From an uncultured SAR116 cluster alpha proteobacterium (GTDB lineage: Bacteria; Pseudomonadota; Alphaproteobacteria; Puniceispirillales; GCA-002684695), in assembly GCA_902532475.1 (NCBI GenBank), contig CACAIE010000012.1, positions 1-43,607 of the forward strand: a stretch of 43,607 nucleotides of DNA, written 5' to 3'. Of this stretch, positions 1 to 9,712 are shown piece by piece. The notes beneath the pieces were generated by a model. That model was not told where the DNA came from, ran no database searches, and was given only the letters and a program-made list of their open reading frames with translations. The translations under genes were made by a program, and so were the position numbers. Numbering within the stretch: the first letter of the stretch is position 1; the number at the start of each line of letters is the position of its first letter.

Positions 1-437
1 TAAATGGTGTTGCTTCTTTGTTAGAAAAAATTGACTCAAACAAAATAAAAAACATAATGATTTTACATGGTGATGCTAGGAAATTCATAAAGAAACTGCC
101 AGAGAATAGTATTTCTGAAACTTGTATTTTGTTTCCTGATCCTTGGCAAAAGTCGAAACATATTACAAGAAGGCTTGTCCAACAAGATCTAATAGCGGAT
201 CTTTCAAAAATTATGATTTTAAAATCTTTAATACATATTGCAAGTGATGATCAAAAAGCACAGGAGTGGATATTAAAAAGTTTTTCAAATAATTCTTTTT
301 TTGAATGGAAGGTTAAAAGTACAAAAAATTGTTATATTAAGCCCAAAATGTTTGAGGACACAAAGTATATGTTAAAGGCCATTGAAGAAAAAAGAACACC
401 CATCTGGCTAAAGTTTGAAAATAGAAAAGAGCCTTGA
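1..437 (+). CDS. trmB: tRNA (guanine-N7-)-methyltransferase, 3' part
   Basis: This is the C-terminal part of TrmB, the SAM-dependent enzyme that makes m7G46 in the variable loop of tRNAs. The reading frame is open from base 3, so the true start lies left of the window; the TTG at 18 is internal. The visible family hallmark is FPDPWQKSKHITRRLV (about residues 40-55 of the visible part), which matches the conserved FPDPWxKxxHxKRR loop used in tRNA binding and catalysis. The upstream stretch (NGVASLLEKI, then LHGDARKFI) fits the SAM-binding part of the Rossmann fold. A hairpin terminator follows at 484-508 and separates it from rimP. Identification is strong; the N-terminal third is not in the window. 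Confidence 0.93.
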   Translation, partial: NGVASLLEKIDSNKIKNIMILHGDARKFIKKLPENSISETCILFPDPWQKSKHITRRLVQQDLIADLSKIMILKSLIHIASDDQKAQEWILKSFSNNSFFEWKVKSTKNCYIKPKMFEDTKYMLKAIEEKRTPIWLKFENRKEP

Positions 438-483
438 TTAATTGAATACTTTAAACTAAAATACTGAAAATCCTTTAATTTGG

Positions 484-508
484 GGTGAGCGATAGCTCAC
501 CTTTTTTA
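484..508 (+). terminator. Rho-independent terminator / rimP leader hairpin
   Basis: A perfect 7-bp stem, GGTGAGC (484-490) and GCTCACC (495-501) with a GATA loop, is followed directly by TTTTTT. This is the standard form of an intrinsic terminator. It closes trmB and sits 28 bases before the rimP start, so it could also act as an attenuator for the rimP-pnp operon. Confidence 0.85.
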
Positions 509-535
509 TTGGAAAAACATTTAGGACAATGATCT

Positions 536-991
536 ATGATTATAGAAGAACTTGTATGGGAGATTATCTATAAGCCAATAGAGGAAATGGGATATAAAGT
601 TGTCAGAATAAAAAAAGGAATAGATGGGTCAAAAAACTTACAAATAATGGCAGAAAGATTAAAAGATCAAATCCTTGATATTAATGATTGTGTCAAAATT
701 AGTAAACATGTTTCTGTTTTATTAGAAGTTGACAAGAGGGTTGAATTTAATTTTGGTCTAGAAATAAGTTCACCGGGAATAAATAGACCTTTAGTAAAAA
801 TAGAAGATTTTATTAGATTTAGAGGATATATTATAACTGCAAAATTAAACAAAAATTTTAAAAACCAAATTAAGTTAGTAGGAAAAATAAGTAATATTTT
901 AAAGAATGAGGTCATAGAAATTGAATCAAATGGAGAAATTTTAAAAGTTCCCTTTGATCAAATTGATGATTGTAAATTAAAATTAGATTAG
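536..991 (+). CDS. rimP: Ribosome maturation factor RimP
   Basis: RimP (151 aa) assists maturation of the 30S ribosomal subunit. The family pattern is clear: an N-terminal alpha/beta domain beginning MIIEELVWEIIYKPIEEMGY, the central LEISSPGINRPL motif (about residues 76-87) that is the RimP signature, and a C-terminal SH3-like beta domain ending in VPFDQIDDCKL. Length is normal for the family. It is the first gene of the run rimP-nusA-infB-rbfA-truB-rpsO-pnp, 23 bases before nusA. The weak Shine-Dalgarno TTAGGA lies a few bases before the ATG. The preceding hairpin terminator suggests the operon has its own promoter or is attenuated there. Confidence 0.95.
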   Translation: MIIEELVWEIIYKPIEEMGYKVVRIKKGIDGSKNLQIMAERLKDQILDINDCVKISKHVSVLLEVDKRVEFNFGLEISSPGINRPLVKIEDFIRFRGYIITAKLNKNFKNQIKLVGKISNILKNEVIEIESNGEILKVPFDQIDDCKLKLD

Positions 992-1014
992 AAAAGTAAT
1001 TATTATTAAGGAGC

Positions 1015-2565
1015 ATGAAATTGGAAGAAACTACTATACCTAGAAATGAAATTATTCAGGTGGCCGACATTGTTGCTCGTGAAAAATCAATAGACAGAGA
1101 AATAGTTTTTGTTGCCATGGAAGAAGCCATTCAAAAAGCCGGCAGATCTCGTTATGGAAATGATAGAGATATTAGAGCGCATATAGACAGAAAAAATGGT
1201 GCAATTTCACTACAAAGATGGACACTAGTTGTAGAAGAAGTTGAAGATTTTTCAACCCAAATTAGCATCAATGAAGCTAATTCGAAAGGAAGCAGTTTTT
1301 TAGTTGGTGATCATATTAAAGAAAGTTTGCCACCAATTGATTTTGGAAGAATTGCAGCCCAAACAGCAAAGCAAGTAATTGTTCATAAAGTTAGAGAGGC
1401 GGAAAGAGAGAAACAATTTGAAGAATATAAGGACAGGGTTGGTGATATAGTTTTAGGTACGGTTAAAAGAGTTGACAGCCAATCAGTCACAGTTGACCTT
1501 GGAAGAGGTGAAGCTGTGATTCGGAGAGAGGATTGTATACCTCGTGAAATACTAAGACAGGGAGATAAGGTTAGAGCTCTTATTTATGATGTAAGAAGTG
1601 AAGTAAGAGGGCCACAAATTTTCTTATCAAGAACAAAGCCAGAATTTATGGCTGCATTGTTTACTCAAGAAGTTCCTGAGATATACGAGGGCATAATAGA
1701 AATTAAGTCTGTAGCACGAGAACCTGGAAGCAGAGCAAAAATTAGTGTTTTATCTAAAGACACAAGCATAGATCCAGTTGGTGCATGCGTAGGCATGAGG
1801 GGAGCAAGAGTTCAAGCTGTAGTAAATGAGCTTCAAGGTGAAAAAATTGAAATAATCCCTTGGAATGATAATGATGCAGAATTTGTGGTTAGCGCTTTGG
1901 CTCCTTCAGAAATTTCAAAAGTTGTTATGTATGAAGAAACTCAAAAAATGGAGGTAGTAGTACCTGACGATCAATTAAGTCTTGCAATAGGAAGAAGGGG
2001 CCAAAATGTCAGGCTAGCTTCAATGTTATCAGGATGGTACATTGATATTTTAACAGAAGCTGAAGAATCTGAAAGAAGGCAAGAAGAATTTAAGAATCGT
2101 TCAGATCACTTTATTAAATCATTAGATATTGATGACGTAATTGCTCATCTTTTAGTTGCTGAAGGTTTTGAAAGTATCGATGATATAGCTGAAACATCAG
2201 TTGATGAGCTTTCTGGTTTACAGGGGTTTGATTCTAATCTTGCAGAAGAGCTGAAAAAAAGAGCTGTAGTTTTTGTTGAAAAAGAAAAAAAGAGAATTGT
2301 TAAAGCGATTGAAAAATTAAAAATTTCAGAGGATTTGATTAATTTTGAAGAGCTAACATCTTTGCAAATTATTAAACTTGGTGAGAATGGAATTAAGTGC
2401 AAAGAAGATTTGGCAAACTTAGACTCCTCCGAATTATTAGAGCTTCTTAATAATGATGGACTTGATAATGAGGAAGATGCTGGGAAAATAATCATGTCAG
2501 CAAGACAGCATTGGTTTGATAAATCCGATGAAACGCCAGCTGAAAATAATGAAACTCTAGATTAA
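1015..2565 (+). CDS. nusA: Transcription termination/antitermination factor NusA
   Basis: NusA binds RNA polymerase and nascent RNA and controls pausing, termination and antitermination. Domains in order: N-terminal RNAP-binding domain (about 1-130), S1 domain (about 140-205, starting VGDIVLGTVKRV), two KH domains (about 235-350, with GACVGMRGARVQAV and SLAIGRRGQNVRLA), then two acidic helix-hairpin-helix repeats (about 365-500), the long C-terminus seen in proteobacteria. At 516 aa it is a usual proteobacterial size. The start is ambiguous. The strong SD AAGGAG (1008-1013) is only one base before the ATG at 1015, but seven bases before an in-frame TTG at 1021, so translation may begin at that TTG, two codons later. 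Second gene of the rimP operon. Confidence 0.96.
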   Translation: MKLEETTIPRNEIIQVADIVAREKSIDREIVFVAMEEAIQKAGRSRYGNDRDIRAHIDRKNGAISLQRWTLVVEEVEDFSTQISINEANSKGSSFLVGDHIKESLPPIDFGRIAAQTAKQVIVHKVREAEREKQFEEYKDRVGDIVLGTVKRVDSQSVTVDLGRGEAVIRREDCIPREILRQGDKVRALIYDVRSEVRGPQIFLSRTKPEFMAALFTQEVPEIYEGIIEIKSVAREPGSRAKISVLSKDTSIDPVGACVGMRGARVQAVVNELQGEKIEIIPWNDNDAEFVVSALAPSEISKVVMYEETQKMEVVVPDDQLSLAIGRRGQNVRLASMLSGWYIDILTEAEESERRQEEFKNRSDHFIKSLDIDDVIAHLLVAEGFESIDDIAETSVDELSGLQGFDSNLAEELKKRAVVFVEKEKKRIVKAIEKLKISEDLINFEELTSLQIIKLGENGIKCKEDLANLDSSELLELLNNDGLDNEEDAGKIIMSARQHWFDKSDETPAENNETLD

Positions 2566-2636
2566 ATTTTAATATAGATATAATATAATAGGGTAAAAAC
2601 GTTACTAGGTTTTATAACTGTATGAGGTGCACGGCA

Positions 2637-5093
2637 ATGGCCGAAGAAAAAGAACCAGAAAGAAAAAAATTAAGTTTACAGGGCAATAACAAGCTATCTC
2701 TCAGCTCAACCCAAGAAATTATAAAAAAACCTAGAAATTCATCAACATCAGGCTTGAGATCAGTTCAAGTTGAAACTAGAAGAAAAAGGTTTTCAAGAAG
2801 GGACAGCCAAGAGAAATCTATTTCGAAAACTGATAGTTTAAATATTAACAAAACATTTTCAACAAGTAGAGGCCTTACAGAAAAGGAAAGGGAAGCTAGG
2901 TTTAAAGCATTGAAACAGGGTCTGCAAGATATAGACAAAAAAAATAATAATGAGATTCATCAATCGCAAAATGAAACTATAAATTCTGATTTTTCAGCAA
3001 TAAAAGATAATTTTCAAGAAGCCCAAACTGAAAATAAGGATAACAATTTGGATCTAGCTCCAGTTTTACCTCCAGTAAAAGAAGCGAACAATTATGACAG
3101 GTCCAAAAAACAAGCTGATGGTAAATTAGAGAATGAAGAGAGCGAAACGGAGAAGAAAAGACAGAAGTTAAAAATTGCTGTCAAAAGAGACGAACCAAGA
3201 AGGAGAGCAGGAAAAATAACTATTACTGATGCTCTGTCAGGTCAAGAAGCAAGAATGAGATCCCTCTCATCCATGAGACGCCAAAGAGAAAAAGTAAAAA
3301 CTCAAACAGAAAGTGTTCCTCAAGCAAAACAATATAGGGATGTAACTATACCAGACAGTATTACTGTTGGAGAGTTAGCTATGAGAATGTCAGAAAAAAC
3401 AGCAGATGTAGTTAAGCAACTTATGAACCTTGATATTATGGCAACTGCTACTCAAGTAATTGATGGAGAAACGGCAGAACTTGTGGTAACTGAACTTGGT
3501 CATAAGCCAAAAAGAGTTTCAGAATCCGATATAGAAATTGGGTTATTAGGTGAAAAAGATGAAGACGGAACTCTTTTTCCTAGGCCCCCAGTTGTTACAA
3601 TTATGGGCCATGTTGATCATGGAAAAACGTCTTTACTGGATACAATCAAAAAAACAAATATTGCTTCTTCCGAAGCAGGAGGCATCACACAACATATTGG
3701 TGCCTATCAAATTAAAACGGATAATAAATCTTTAATTACATTTATTGACACTCCAGGTCATGCTGCATTCACTGAAATGAGAGCAAGAGGGGCAAATATT
3801 ACAGATTTAGTTGTTTTAGTTGTTGCTGCAGACGATGGCATCAAGGATCAAACAGTTGAAGCGATTAATCATGCAAAAGCAGCAAAAACCCCAATCATCG
3901 TTGCTATAAATAAATGTGATAAACAAGAATCTGATCCCAATAGAGTGAAGACAGATCTTCTAAACTATGAAATTATTTCAGAAGATATGGGGGGTGAAAT
4001 ACAAGTAGTAGAAGTCTCTGCATTAACAGGAAAAGGTATAAAAGAACTAGAGGAAGCAATTATTCTACAATCTGAAATTTTAGAATTAAAATCAAACCCC
4101 AATAGAAGTGCAGAAGGAGTTGTTATTGAATCTAAAGTTGAAAAGGGAAGAGGGTCAGTAGCAACTTTATTAATAACAAGAGGCACTTTAGAAGTGGGAG
4201 ATATTCTTGTTGTTGGATCTGAAACAGGAAGAGTTAGGGCGCTTCTTGATTACAAAGGAAACAAAATAAAAAAAGCTTCACCATCATTTCCTGTTGAGGT
4301 TTTAGGATTAAATGGCACACCAATGGCAGGAGACAAAGCTGTTGTTGTGGAAACAGACGCAAGGGCAAGAGAAATTGCTGAATACAGAAAAAGCAAAATG
4401 AAAGATACCCTTGATATTGCAAAATTAGCTAATAGAGGATCTGTTGAACAAATGATGTCTGCAATTCAAAACACTGAAAAGAGGGAATTGCCTGTTGTTA
4501 TTAAAACGGATGTTCATGGAAGTTTAGAGGCAATTCGAGTGGCAATTAGTAAAATTGGAAATGATAATGCGGCAGTTCAATTTCTTTCTGGAGGGGTTGG
4601 TGCAATTTCACAAAGTGATGTATCTCTTGCAGCCGCTTCAAAAGCTGTTTTGCTTGGTTTTAATGTTAGAGCTATTCCGCAAGCAAGAGAATTGGCAAGG
4701 AAAGAAAATATTGATATCAGGTATCACTCAATAATTTATGAATTAATAGATGAGCTAACTTCATTTTTGACAGGAATTTTGGATCCAGAAAGAAAAGAAG
4801 AATTTATTGGTTATTCAGAAGTTCGTGAGGTATTCAACATAAGCAAAGTTGGTAAAATTGCGGGATGTATGGTTACTGAAGGAATTATTAAAAGGGGGTG
4901 CAACGTTAGGCTTTTGAGAGACAATGTTGTGATACATGAAGGCCCATTGAAAACTCTTAAGAGATTTAAAGATGAAGTTTCAGAAGTCAAAGAGGGTTTG
5001 GAGTGTGGAATAGCTTTAGAAAAATTTAATGATATTGTGGTAGGAGACGTATTTGAGTGCTTTGAGGTAAAGGAAACTGCTGCAAAATTATAA
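2637..5093 (+). CDS. infB: Translation initiation factor IF-2
   Basis: IF-2 is the GTPase that delivers initiator fMet-tRNA to the 30S subunit and promotes subunit joining. I place the start at the ATG at 2637 (MAEEKEPERKKLSLQ), because GAGGTG (2624-2629) lies 7 bases upstream; an ATG at 2622 is also in frame but has poorer spacing. About 240 residues of charged, low-complexity N-terminal sequence precede the conserved IF2 N-domain. The G domain then shows G1 GHVDHGKTS (about 323), G3 DTPGH (about 370) and G4 NKCD (about 424), followed by domains II-IV. The 71-base gap after nusA contains no ylxR gene but has TATAAT at 2579-2584, a possible internal promoter. Confidence 0.96.
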   Translation: MAEEKEPERKKLSLQGNNKLSLSSTQEIIKKPRNSSTSGLRSVQVETRRKRFSRRDSQEKSISKTDSLNINKTFSTSRGLTEKEREARFKALKQGLQDIDKKNNNEIHQSQNETINSDFSAIKDNFQEAQTENKDNNLDLAPVLPPVKEANNYDRSKKQADGKLENEESETEKKRQKLKIAVKRDEPRRRAGKITITDALSGQEARMRSLSSMRRQREKVKTQTESVPQAKQYRDVTIPDSITVGELAMRMSEKTADVVKQLMNLDIMATATQVIDGETAELVVTELGHKPKRVSESDIEIGLLGEKDEDGTLFPRPPVVTIMGHVDHGKTSLLDTIKKTNIASSEAGGITQHIGAYQIKTDNKSLITFIDTPGHAAFTEMRARGANITDLVVLVVAADDGIKDQTVEAINHAKAAKTPIIVAINKCDKQESDPNRVKTDLLNYEIISEDMGGEIQVVEVSALTGKGIKELEEAIILQSEILELKSNPNRSAEGVVIESKVEKGRGSVATLLITRGTLEVGDILVVGSETGRVRALLDYKGNKIKKASPSFPVEVLGLNGTPMAGDKAVVVETDARAREIAEYRKSKMKDTLDIAKLANRGSVEQMMSAIQNTEKRELPVVIKTDVHGSLEAIRVAISKIGNDNAAVQFLSGGVGAISQSDVSLAAASKAVLLGFNVRAIPQARELARKENIDIRYHSIIYELIDELTSFLTGILDPERKEEFIGYSEVREVFNISKVGKIAGCMVTEGIIKRGCNVRLLRDNVVIHEGPLKTLKRFKDEVSEVKEGLECGIALEKFNDIVVGDVFECFEVKETAAKL

Positions 5094-5140
5094 AGAAAGT
5101 TTTTTGTTATTGTTTGAAATTAAAAACTTTAGGTTATATT

Positions 5141-5521
5141 ATGAAAAACAAAAACAATCTCCCATTTTCGAAAACCCAAAGGCAACTTAGAATTGGTGAG
5201 TTACTTAGAAAAGAAATTTCAAGTATACTTATAAAGTACGATTTTCATGACAAGTTTTTGAATCAATCATCTGTTATAGTTTCTCAAGTTGTGGTTTCCC
5301 CGGATATAAAATGGGCTAGAACATATGTAACCTCATTAGGTGGAGATAATATTAATGAGGTGATGGCTTCTCTGAATAATAATGTTTATCATATTCAAAA
5401 ACTGATTGCTTCTTATATTCATTTGAGAAGAATGCCAAAAATAATTTTTATAGAAGATAAAAGTTTTAGTTATGCAAATAAAATAAATAAAAAAATTAAA
5501 AGTATAAATGAATCAAAATAA
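5141..5521 (+). CDS. rbfA: Ribosome-binding factor A
   Basis: RbfA binds the 30S precursor near helix 1 of 16S rRNA and supports cold-adapted ribosome maturation. I choose the ATG at 5141 (MKNKNNLPFSKTQRQLRIGE), giving 126 aa; an upstream TTG at 5114 is in frame but has no good ribosome-binding site, while AGG at 5131-5133 is well placed for the ATG. The KH-like fold is recognisable from RIGELLRKEISSIL, the VVSPDIKWARTYVT strand (the family pattern is VxVSPDLxxAxVYVS) and LRRMPKIIFIEDKS near the C-terminus. The 3' end overlaps truB by 14 bases, so translation of the two is probably coupled. Confidence 0.93.
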   Translation: MKNKNNLPFSKTQRQLRIGELLRKEISSILIKYDFHDKFLNQSSVIVSQVVVSPDIKWARTYVTSLGGDNINEVMASLNNNVYHIQKLIASYIHLRRMPKIIFIEDKSFSYANKINKKIKSINESK

Positions 5522-6488
5522 ATCAGAAAAATTTATTTTTGAAAAAAAAAACTTAAATGGTTGGTTAAATTTTAATAAACCTAAAAATTTTTCCTCTTCT
5601 GATTGCGTGAGAAAAATTAAATCTATACTAAAAGCTAAAAAAGTTGGTCATGCAGGCACTCTTGATCCTATGGCAACAGGCGTTTTACCAATTGCTTTAG
5701 GTGAGGCAACTAAAGTAATTAGGTTCATAATGGAAAGTGAAAAAACATATTCTTTTAAGGCAAAATGGGGAATCGAAACGACAACAGATGATATCGAAGG
5801 AGATACTTTAAGAACCACAGATATAAGACCAACTGAACAATCTATTTTAGAAAATTTATCAACCTTTAGAGGTGAAATTATACAAACACCTCCAAACTTT
5901 TCAGCAATTAAAATTAGTGGTAAAAGGGCATATAAGATTTCCAGATCAGGAAGTATACCAACCTTAAAAGCACGTAAGGTTAAAATTATCGAATTTAAAC
6001 TTTTGCGAATTATAAATAAAGATGAGGCAGAATTTTTTGTCAGATGTGAAAAAGGGACTTATATAAGGTCTCTAATTAGAGATTTAGGAAGAGAATTAGG
6101 TGTTTTAGGGCATGTTTCAAGCTTAAATAGGGAATCAGTTGGAAATTTTTTTCAGAAACAATCGATTTCTCTTGATCAAATCAAAAAAATAACGCACAAT
6201 TCCGCGAAAAATGGTGTAATATTACCGATGTTATACCCAATTGGTGATAGTGATAAGGTTGAAGTTAATTTAGAAACTTCAAAAAACTTACTTAAAGGAA
6301 AAAAAATACCTATTGAAAAAGTAAGAAAAATGAATAGTTTTGATAAAACTAAAAATGATGGTTTATTTTTAACAACTGTAAAAAAAACCCCTGTAGCAAT
6401 TTGTATTATTGAGGATTGTTTATTAAAACCTAAGAGGGTATTTAATACAAAAGATTTGGAGATGTTTGATGTCTATAACAAAAAGTAA
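5508..6488 (+). CDS. truB: tRNA pseudouridine(55) synthase TruB
   Basis: TruB makes pseudouridine 55 in the T-loop of tRNAs. The start of the catalytic domain reads [15 protein letters not shown], and the motif [15 protein letters not shown] (about residues 47-61) contains the catalytic Asp of GTLDP. Further family blocks are [17 protein letters not shown] (about 127-143) and [15 protein letters not shown]. At 326 aa it includes the usual C-terminal extension, though the PUA-like part is poorly conserved. It overlaps rbfA at the 5' end by 14 bases and rpsO at the 3' end by 20 bases, so the three are almost certainly co-translated. Confidence 0.96.
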   Translation: MNQNKSEKFIFEKKNLNGWLNFNKPKNFSSSDCVRKIKSILKAKKVGHAGTLDPMATGVLPIALGEATKVIRFIMESEKTYSFKAKWGIETTTDDIEGDTLRTTDIRPTEQSILENLSTFRGEIIQTPPNFSAIKISGKRAYKISRSGSIPTLKARKVKIIEFKLLRIINKDEAEFFVRCEKGTYIRSLIRDLGRELGVLGHVSSLNRESVGNFFQKQSISLDQIKKITHNSAKNGVILPMLYPIGDSDKVEVNLETSKNLLKGKKIPIEKVRKMNSFDKTKNDGLFLTTVKKTPVAICIIEDCLLKPKRVFNTKDLEMFDVYNKK

Positions 6489-6738
6489 AAAAGAAGAACT
6501 GATTAAAAGTTTTGGTAAAGATGAAAAAGATAGCGGTTCACCAAAGGTGCAGGCGGCCATATTAACTGAAAGAATTAAGAATTTAACAGAGCATCTCAAA
6601 GAACACGGCAAAGATTTTTCTACTAGAAGAGGTTTGCTTACTATGGTTGGAAAAAGAAGAAGGATTTTAGATTATATTAAAGATAAAAATGAAAATGAAT
6701 ATTCTCAAATTATTGAAAATTTAGGTTTGCGACGTTAA
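6469..6738 (+). CDS. rpsO: 30S ribosomal protein S15
   Basis: S15 (89 aa) is a primary binding protein of the 16S rRNA central domain. The sequence from [16 protein letters not shown] to ENLGLRR is typical, including the conserved [15 protein letters not shown] block and the [23 protein letters not shown]-binding stretch. The ATG at 6469 is preceded by GGAG (6458-6461) at 7 bases, which sets the start over the TTG one codon earlier. The gene begins inside truB and is followed after about 80 bases by pnp, the conserved rpsO-pnp pair. No terminator-like hairpin is evident in that gap. Confidence 0.97.
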   Translation: MSITKSKKEELIKSFGKDEKDSGSPKVQAAILTERIKNLTEHLKEHGKDFSTRRGLLTMVGKRRRILDYIKDKNENEYSQIIENLGLRR

Positions 6739-6825
6739 GCCTTTAAATTTTATCAAAAAGAAAAATACCAATAAAATCTATTAGTAAAGATTTCAAAGTT
6801 TATTTGTTATGAAGGGAAAATGAAT

Positions 6826-8928
6826 ATGTTCCAAATATTTCGGAAGGAAATTGACTGGGAAGGCAAGAAGTTAGTTTTAGAGACCGGTAAAGTTGCCAGA
6901 CAAGCGGATGGAGCTGTAATAGCTTCATTGGGAGAAACGACTGTTTTATGTACAGCAGTAGTGGTAAAATCAGCTAAGCTTGGACAAGACTTTTTTCCAC
7001 TTACGGTAAACTATCAAGAAAAAGCCTATGCGGCTGGGAAAATACCAGGTGGTTTTTTTAAGAGAGAAGGTCGACCAAGTGAAAAAGAAACTTTAGTTAG
7101 CCGACTAATAGATAGACCCATTAGACCTTTGTTTGTTAAAGGATTTATGAATGAAGTGCAGGTCATTTGCACTGTGCTTTCCCATGATATGGAAAATGAT
7201 CCAGACATAGTGTCAATGATTGGTGCTTCAGCAGCATTGACTATTTCAGGAGCGCCATTTAAGGGGCCAATAGGCGCTGTAAGAATAGGAATGAACAATG
7301 ATGAATTTATTATTAACCCTACTTTAGATCAAATTAAAGAATCTAAATTAGATTTGGTTGTTGCTGGAACTGCTGATGGGGTTTTAATGGTTGAATCTGA
7401 AGCAAAAGAACTTTCCGAGAAAAAGATGTTAGAGGCAGTGAGTTTTGGCCATGAAAAAATGAATCCAGTTATTAACGCAATTATAAACCTAGCCGAAGCA
7501 TGTGCTAAAGAACCAATAGAAGTTCCTGATGTCCCTGATAATAAGAAAATAATTGCTAAAATATTGAAGCCACTAACAAAAAATATTACAGATGCTTATA
7601 AGGAAAAAGATAAAACCAAAAGACATGCAGCTTTAGATGTAGTTAAAAATGAAAGTATTGAGTTGTGTGGTGAAGATCATGAGGAAAACCAAGTATTATC
7701 TGCTTTTAAGGATATGGAGTCAGATATTGTTAGAAGTTCAATCTTAAAAACTGGGAAAAGAATAGATGGTAGAGATACTAAAACTGTTCGTTCTATTGTG
7801 TCAGAAGTGGGAGTTCTGCCTCGAACACATGGTTCAGCTCTTTTTACTAGAGGAGAAACCCAAGCTCTGGTTGTAGCTACATTAGGCACAGGAACTGATG
7901 AGCAAAGAATTGACTTGTTGGAAGGTGAAAGCAAATCAAGTTTTATGTTGCATTATAATTTTCCACCTTTTTCAGTTGGCGAAGCAGGGAGAACCGGAAC
8001 TCCTGGAAGAAGAGAGATTGGTCATGGAAAACTTGCTTGGAGGTCATTAAATCCAGTGTTGCCAAGCAATGATGAATTTCCATATACTATCAGATTAGTA
8101 TCGGAAATAACAGAATCAAATGGCTCATCATCTATGGCAACAGTTTGTGGAGCTTCGCTTGCGATGATGGATGCTGGTGTTACACTACCTAAACCTGTTG
8201 CCGGAATTGCAATGGGTTTAATTAAAGAAGGAAAAGACTTTTCTGTTCTTTCAGATATTTTAGGTGATGAAGATCACCTTGGTGACATGGATTTTAAAGT
8301 AGCTGGAACGGAAACAGGTATTACCAGCCTACAAATGGATATTAAAATAACATCTATTACTAAAGAAATCATGAAAATAGCTCTTGATCAAGCCAAAGAA
8401 GGAAGGATACATATCTTAAAAGAGATGTCAAAAGCAATAAGTAGTTCACGCGAAAGTTTAGCAGAGACCGCTCCAAAAATTTTCACCATGACAGTTGCTG
8501 TTGATAAGATAAGAGATATTATAGGTTCTGGTGGCAAAGTTATTAGAGAAATTTGTGAAGTTTCAGGGGCAAAGGTTGATATTGATGATGATGGGTCAAT
8601 TACTATCTCTGCTTCAGATAGTAATTCGATAGAAACGGCTAAGAAAAAAATCCATGACATTGTTGCTGAACCAGAGCTGGGTGTTATTTATAATGGAAAA
8701 GTTGTGAAAACGGTTGATTTTGGAGCATTTGTCAATTTTTTAGGTGCTAGAGATGGTCTCGTTCATATTTCGGAACTTCAAAATGAAAGGACAGAAAAAA
8801 CAACTGACATTTGTAAAGAGGGTGATGAGGTTAAAGTTAAAGTGATAGGTTTTGATGATAGGGGGAAAGTAAAACTTTCGATGAAAAGAGTAGATCAAAA
8901 AACAGGAAAAGACCTAGAAACAAATTAA
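6826..8928 (+). CDS. pnp: Polyribonucleotide nucleotidyltransferase (PNPase)
   Basis: PNPase is a phosphorolytic 3'-5' exoribonuclease and a degradosome component. I prefer the ATG at 6826 ([16 protein letters not shown]), because GAAGGG (6811-6816) lies 9 bases upstream; the ATG at 6820 leaves only 3 bases. Two RNase PH domains are present: the first contains [20 protein letters not shown], the second [13 protein letters not shown] and [18 protein letters not shown]. They are joined by an all-alpha linker. A KH domain ([12 protein letters not shown], about residue 564) and an S1 domain (from about 618, [17 protein letters not shown]) follow. At 701 aa it is full length. Its stop codon overlaps the convergent fabI stop. 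Confidence 0.97.
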   Translation: MFQIFRKEIDWEGKKLVLETGKVARQADGAVIASLGETTVLCTAVVVKSAKLGQDFFPLTVNYQEKAYAAGKIPGGFFKREGRPSEKETLVSRLIDRPIRPLFVKGFMNEVQVICTVLSHDMENDPDIVSMIGASAALTISGAPFKGPIGAVRIGMNNDEFIINPTLDQIKESKLDLVVAGTADGVLMVESEAKELSEKKMLEAVSFGHEKMNPVINAIINLAEACAKEPIEVPDVPDNKKIIAKILKPLTKNITDAYKEKDKTKRHAALDVVKNESIELCGEDHEENQVLSAFKDMESDIVRSSILKTGKRIDGRDTKTVRSIVSEVGVLPRTHGSALFTRGETQALVVATLGTGTDEQRIDLLEGESKSSFMLHYNFPPFSVGEAGRTGTPGRREIGHGKLAWRSLNPVLPSNDEFPYTIRLVSEITESNGSSSMATVCGASLAMMDAGVTLPKPVAGIAMGLIKEGKDFSVLSDILGDEDHLGDMDFKVAGTETGITSLQMDIKITSITKEIMKIALDQAKEGRIHILKEMSKAISSSRESLAETAPKIFTMTVAVDKIRDIIGSGGKVIREICEVSGAKVDIDDDGSITISASDSNSIETAKKKIHDIVAEPELGVIYNGKVVKTVDFGAFVNFLGARDGLVHISELQNERTEKTTDICKEGDEVKVKVIGFDDRGKVKLSMKRVDQKTGKDLETN

Positions 8929-9710
8929 TTATTTTCTTTTGGTACTGCTATAATATTGTAACCCCCATCTACATAATGATTTTCACCTGTAACACCAGAT
9001 GAAAGGTCTGAAATTAAATAGATGGCTGCTTTCCCAACTTCTGACAAACTTGGGTTTTTCTTTAGGGGGGAATTGTTTTCAGAGTGCCTAAAGACATGTC
9101 TTGCACCTGATATAGCAGCTCCAGCTAAGGTTCTCATTGGTCCAGCTGATAGGCTATTTATCCTAATGTTTTTGCGACCCAAATCAACTGATAAATACCT
9201 TACAGAAGCTTCTAAAGCTGCCTTAGCTACACCCATAACATTATAATTTGGAGTAGTTCGTTCACCACCTATATAGGTTAATGTTATAATTGATCCTCCT
9301 TTATTTGACATTATATTCAATGCCTCTTTGCATATTTCAGTTAATGAAAAAGTTGAAATAAGCATTGTTTTTCTAAAATTATCTTTAGTTGTCTCAGAAT
9401 AATTTCCTTTTAATTCATCTTTGTCTGAAAATGCCATTGCATGAACTATAAAATCAAGTTCTCCTAAAGCACTACTTACTTTTTTAAAGGTCTGTTTGAT
9501 TTCATTTTGATTTTCAACATCACATTTCAAAACAGTTTTGCTTTCTATAGATTTAGCTAATTTAATTATTCTATCTTTGAACACTTCATTTTGATAAGTA
9601 AATGCTAATATTGCTCCATTGGAAGAAGCTTCTTGAGCAATTCCCCACGCAATAGATCTTTCGTTGGCAACCCCCATAATTAATCCTTTTTTTCCTTCAA
9701 GTATTTTCAT
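8925..9710 (-). CDS. fabI: Enoyl-[acyl-carrier-protein] reductase (NADH), FabI type
   Basis: FabI catalyses the last reductive step of the fatty-acid elongation cycle. It is an atypical short-chain dehydrogenase with the glycine pattern [17 protein letters not shown] near the N-terminus. The catalytic pair is Y156 and K163 in [10 protein letters not shown], the same numbers as the classical enzyme when translation starts at the ATG at 9710 ([10 protein letters not shown]). The substrate-loop pattern SAGPMRTLA and the C-terminal HYVDGGYNI are also typical. A TTG two codons upstream is in frame, but the fabB stop (9713-9715) makes the ATG more natural. Last gene of the fabA-fabB-fabI operon, tail-to-tail with pnp. 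Confidence 0.95.
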   Translation of the reverse strand: MKILEGKKGLIMGVANERSIAWGIAQEASSNGAILAFTYQNEVFKDRIIKLAKSIESKTVLKCDVENQNEIKQTFKKVSSALGELDFIVHAMAFSDKDELKGNYSETTKDNFRKTMLISTFSLTEICKEALNIMSNKGGSIITLTYIGGERTTPNYNVMGVAKAALEASVRYLSVDLGRKNIRINSLSAGPMRTLAGAAISGARHVFRHSENNSPLKKNPSLSEVGKAAIYLISDLSSGVTGENHYVDGGYNIIAVPKENN

Positions 9711-9712
9711 GT

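Noticed and set aside
2145-2495. Long minus-strand ORF inside nusA (and similar ones inside infB, pnp, gyrB, katG)
   Set aside because: Antisense shadows of strongly conserved genes; low-complexity translations with no family pattern or ribosome-binding site.
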